This document shows, piece by piece, positions 63,709-64,000 of a stretch of DNA of 64,000 bases (positions are counted from its first letter, which is position 1; each line of letters begins with the position of its first letter). A program made the translations under genes and the position numbers. The stretch lies in the NCBI RefSeq assembly GCF_004011865.1, contig NZ_RKLP01000009.1, positions 124,001-188,000 on the forward strand. The letters run 5' to 3'. Source of the DNA: Prescottella agglutinans (GTDB lineage: Bacteria > Actinomycetota > Actinomycetes > Mycobacteriales > Mycobacteriaceae). The notes under the pieces are model-generated. The model did not search any database. It was not told the origin of the DNA and saw only the letters and a list, made by a program, of their open reading frames with translations.

Positions 63709-64000
63709 TTGGATACATCGAAGAGCGCGGCACAGGTGCGCCCATCGGTCGGTGTCGTTCGGGAGACGAGCGACGGCGAGCGACGGGTGGCGCTGGTGCC
63801 GAAGGTCGTGGCGTCCCTGGCCGCGAAGGGCGTCGACGTCGTCGTCGAGCCCGGTGCCGGACTGGGGGCCCTGATTCCGGACGAGCTGTACAAGGAGGCG
63901 GGCGCGACGATCGGGGACGCGTGGACCTCCGACGTCGTCGTCAAGGTCGCACCGCCGTCGGACTCCGAGGTCGGCAAGCTCCGGTCGGGGCAGACGCTGA
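63709..64000 (+). CDS. pntA: NAD(P) transhydrogenase alpha subunit PntA, 3' end outside window
   Basis: Only the first 97 residues are in the window. SVGVVRETSDGERRVALVP and VVVEPGAGLGALIPDELY are the opening blocks of the alanine dehydrogenase/PNT N-terminal domain. The enzyme passes hydride between NADH and NADP at the membrane. The TTG at 63709 is chosen because CAGGAAG lies eight bases upstream and no ATG or GTG fits. Alanine dehydrogenase is the other member of this fold, but the N-terminal extension and the RETSDGERRVALVPKV spacing favour PntA. Confidence 0.82.
   Translation, partial: MDTSKSAAQVRPSVGVVRETSDGERRVALVPKVVASLAAKGVDVVVEPGAGLGALIPDELYKEAGATIGDAWTSDVVVKVAPPSDSEVGKLRSGQTL

Noticed and set aside
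1-64000. tRNA or rRNA genes
   Set aside because: I saw no cloverleaf-like or rRNA-like stretch in any intergenic gap, though short genes could be missed by eye.

Overview
The window is high-GC DNA that fits a mycolic-acid actinomycete, most likely Rhodococcus or a close relative such as Nocardia. The evidence is the many GTG/TTG starts, two mycothiol-type (MDMPI-fold) proteins, an Rv2466c-like thioredoxin-fold protein, a WS/DGAT-PlsB-PlsC storage-lipid cluster, DUF3558 lipoproteins and type VII secretion (T7SS) style proteins. The genus is inferred, not proven.

Positions 1-38212 form a very large antiphage-type defence island in two convergent blocks. The plus block (1-25711) is eight tightly packed genes: an SF2 helicase cut by the window edge, a UvrD-like SF1 helicase, DrmA, DrmB, a SNF2-like DrmD, a DrmMI-type DNA methylase, a 2117-residue helicase carrying DUF1998 and a Vsr-like nuclease fold, and a second UvrD-like helicase with an N-terminal RelE/ParE-like domain. 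DrmA, DrmB, DrmD and DrmMI are the class 1 DISARM core, in an unusual order and surrounded by four extra motor proteins. I see no DrmC. A 126-base gap with a hairpin splits the block into two four-gene modules. The minus block (38212-25818) holds a 2002-residue transglutaminase-like/DUF4011/helicase/Vsr/DUF3320 protein, a DUF726 hydrolase with hydrophobic segments, a GHKL ATPase, two unfamiliar genes translationally coupled to it, and a DUF4145 protein. The blocks meet at a palindromic terminator.

Positions 38561-41115 hold a four-gene T7SS-like cassette: a SAV_915-like protein, a small helical protein, a WXG/LXG-like protein with a glycine-rich hydrophobic tail, and an overlapping membrane protein. 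I read it as a possible pore-forming toxin and immunity pair.

Positions 41116-46009 are housekeeping: a palindromic operator candidate, PnuC and NadR (nicotinamide riboside uptake and NAD synthesis), an FAD-linked oxidase, an MDMPI-fold protein and a DUF429 protein. Positions 46062-49250 are a two-gene unit (DUF3558 lipoprotein plus small helical protein) repeated three times in tandem, followed by a glycine/proline-rich T7SS-like protein (49345-50838).

Positions 50895-64000 continue with a DUF2628 membrane protein, the lipid cluster WS/DGAT-PlsB-HAD/PlsC (three coupled genes), FmdB and formamidase, a short unknown gene overlapping a peptidase E, two thiol-metabolism-type genes, an acyl-CoA synthetase, a DUF488 protein, and the start of pntA behind a possible CRP/GlxR site.
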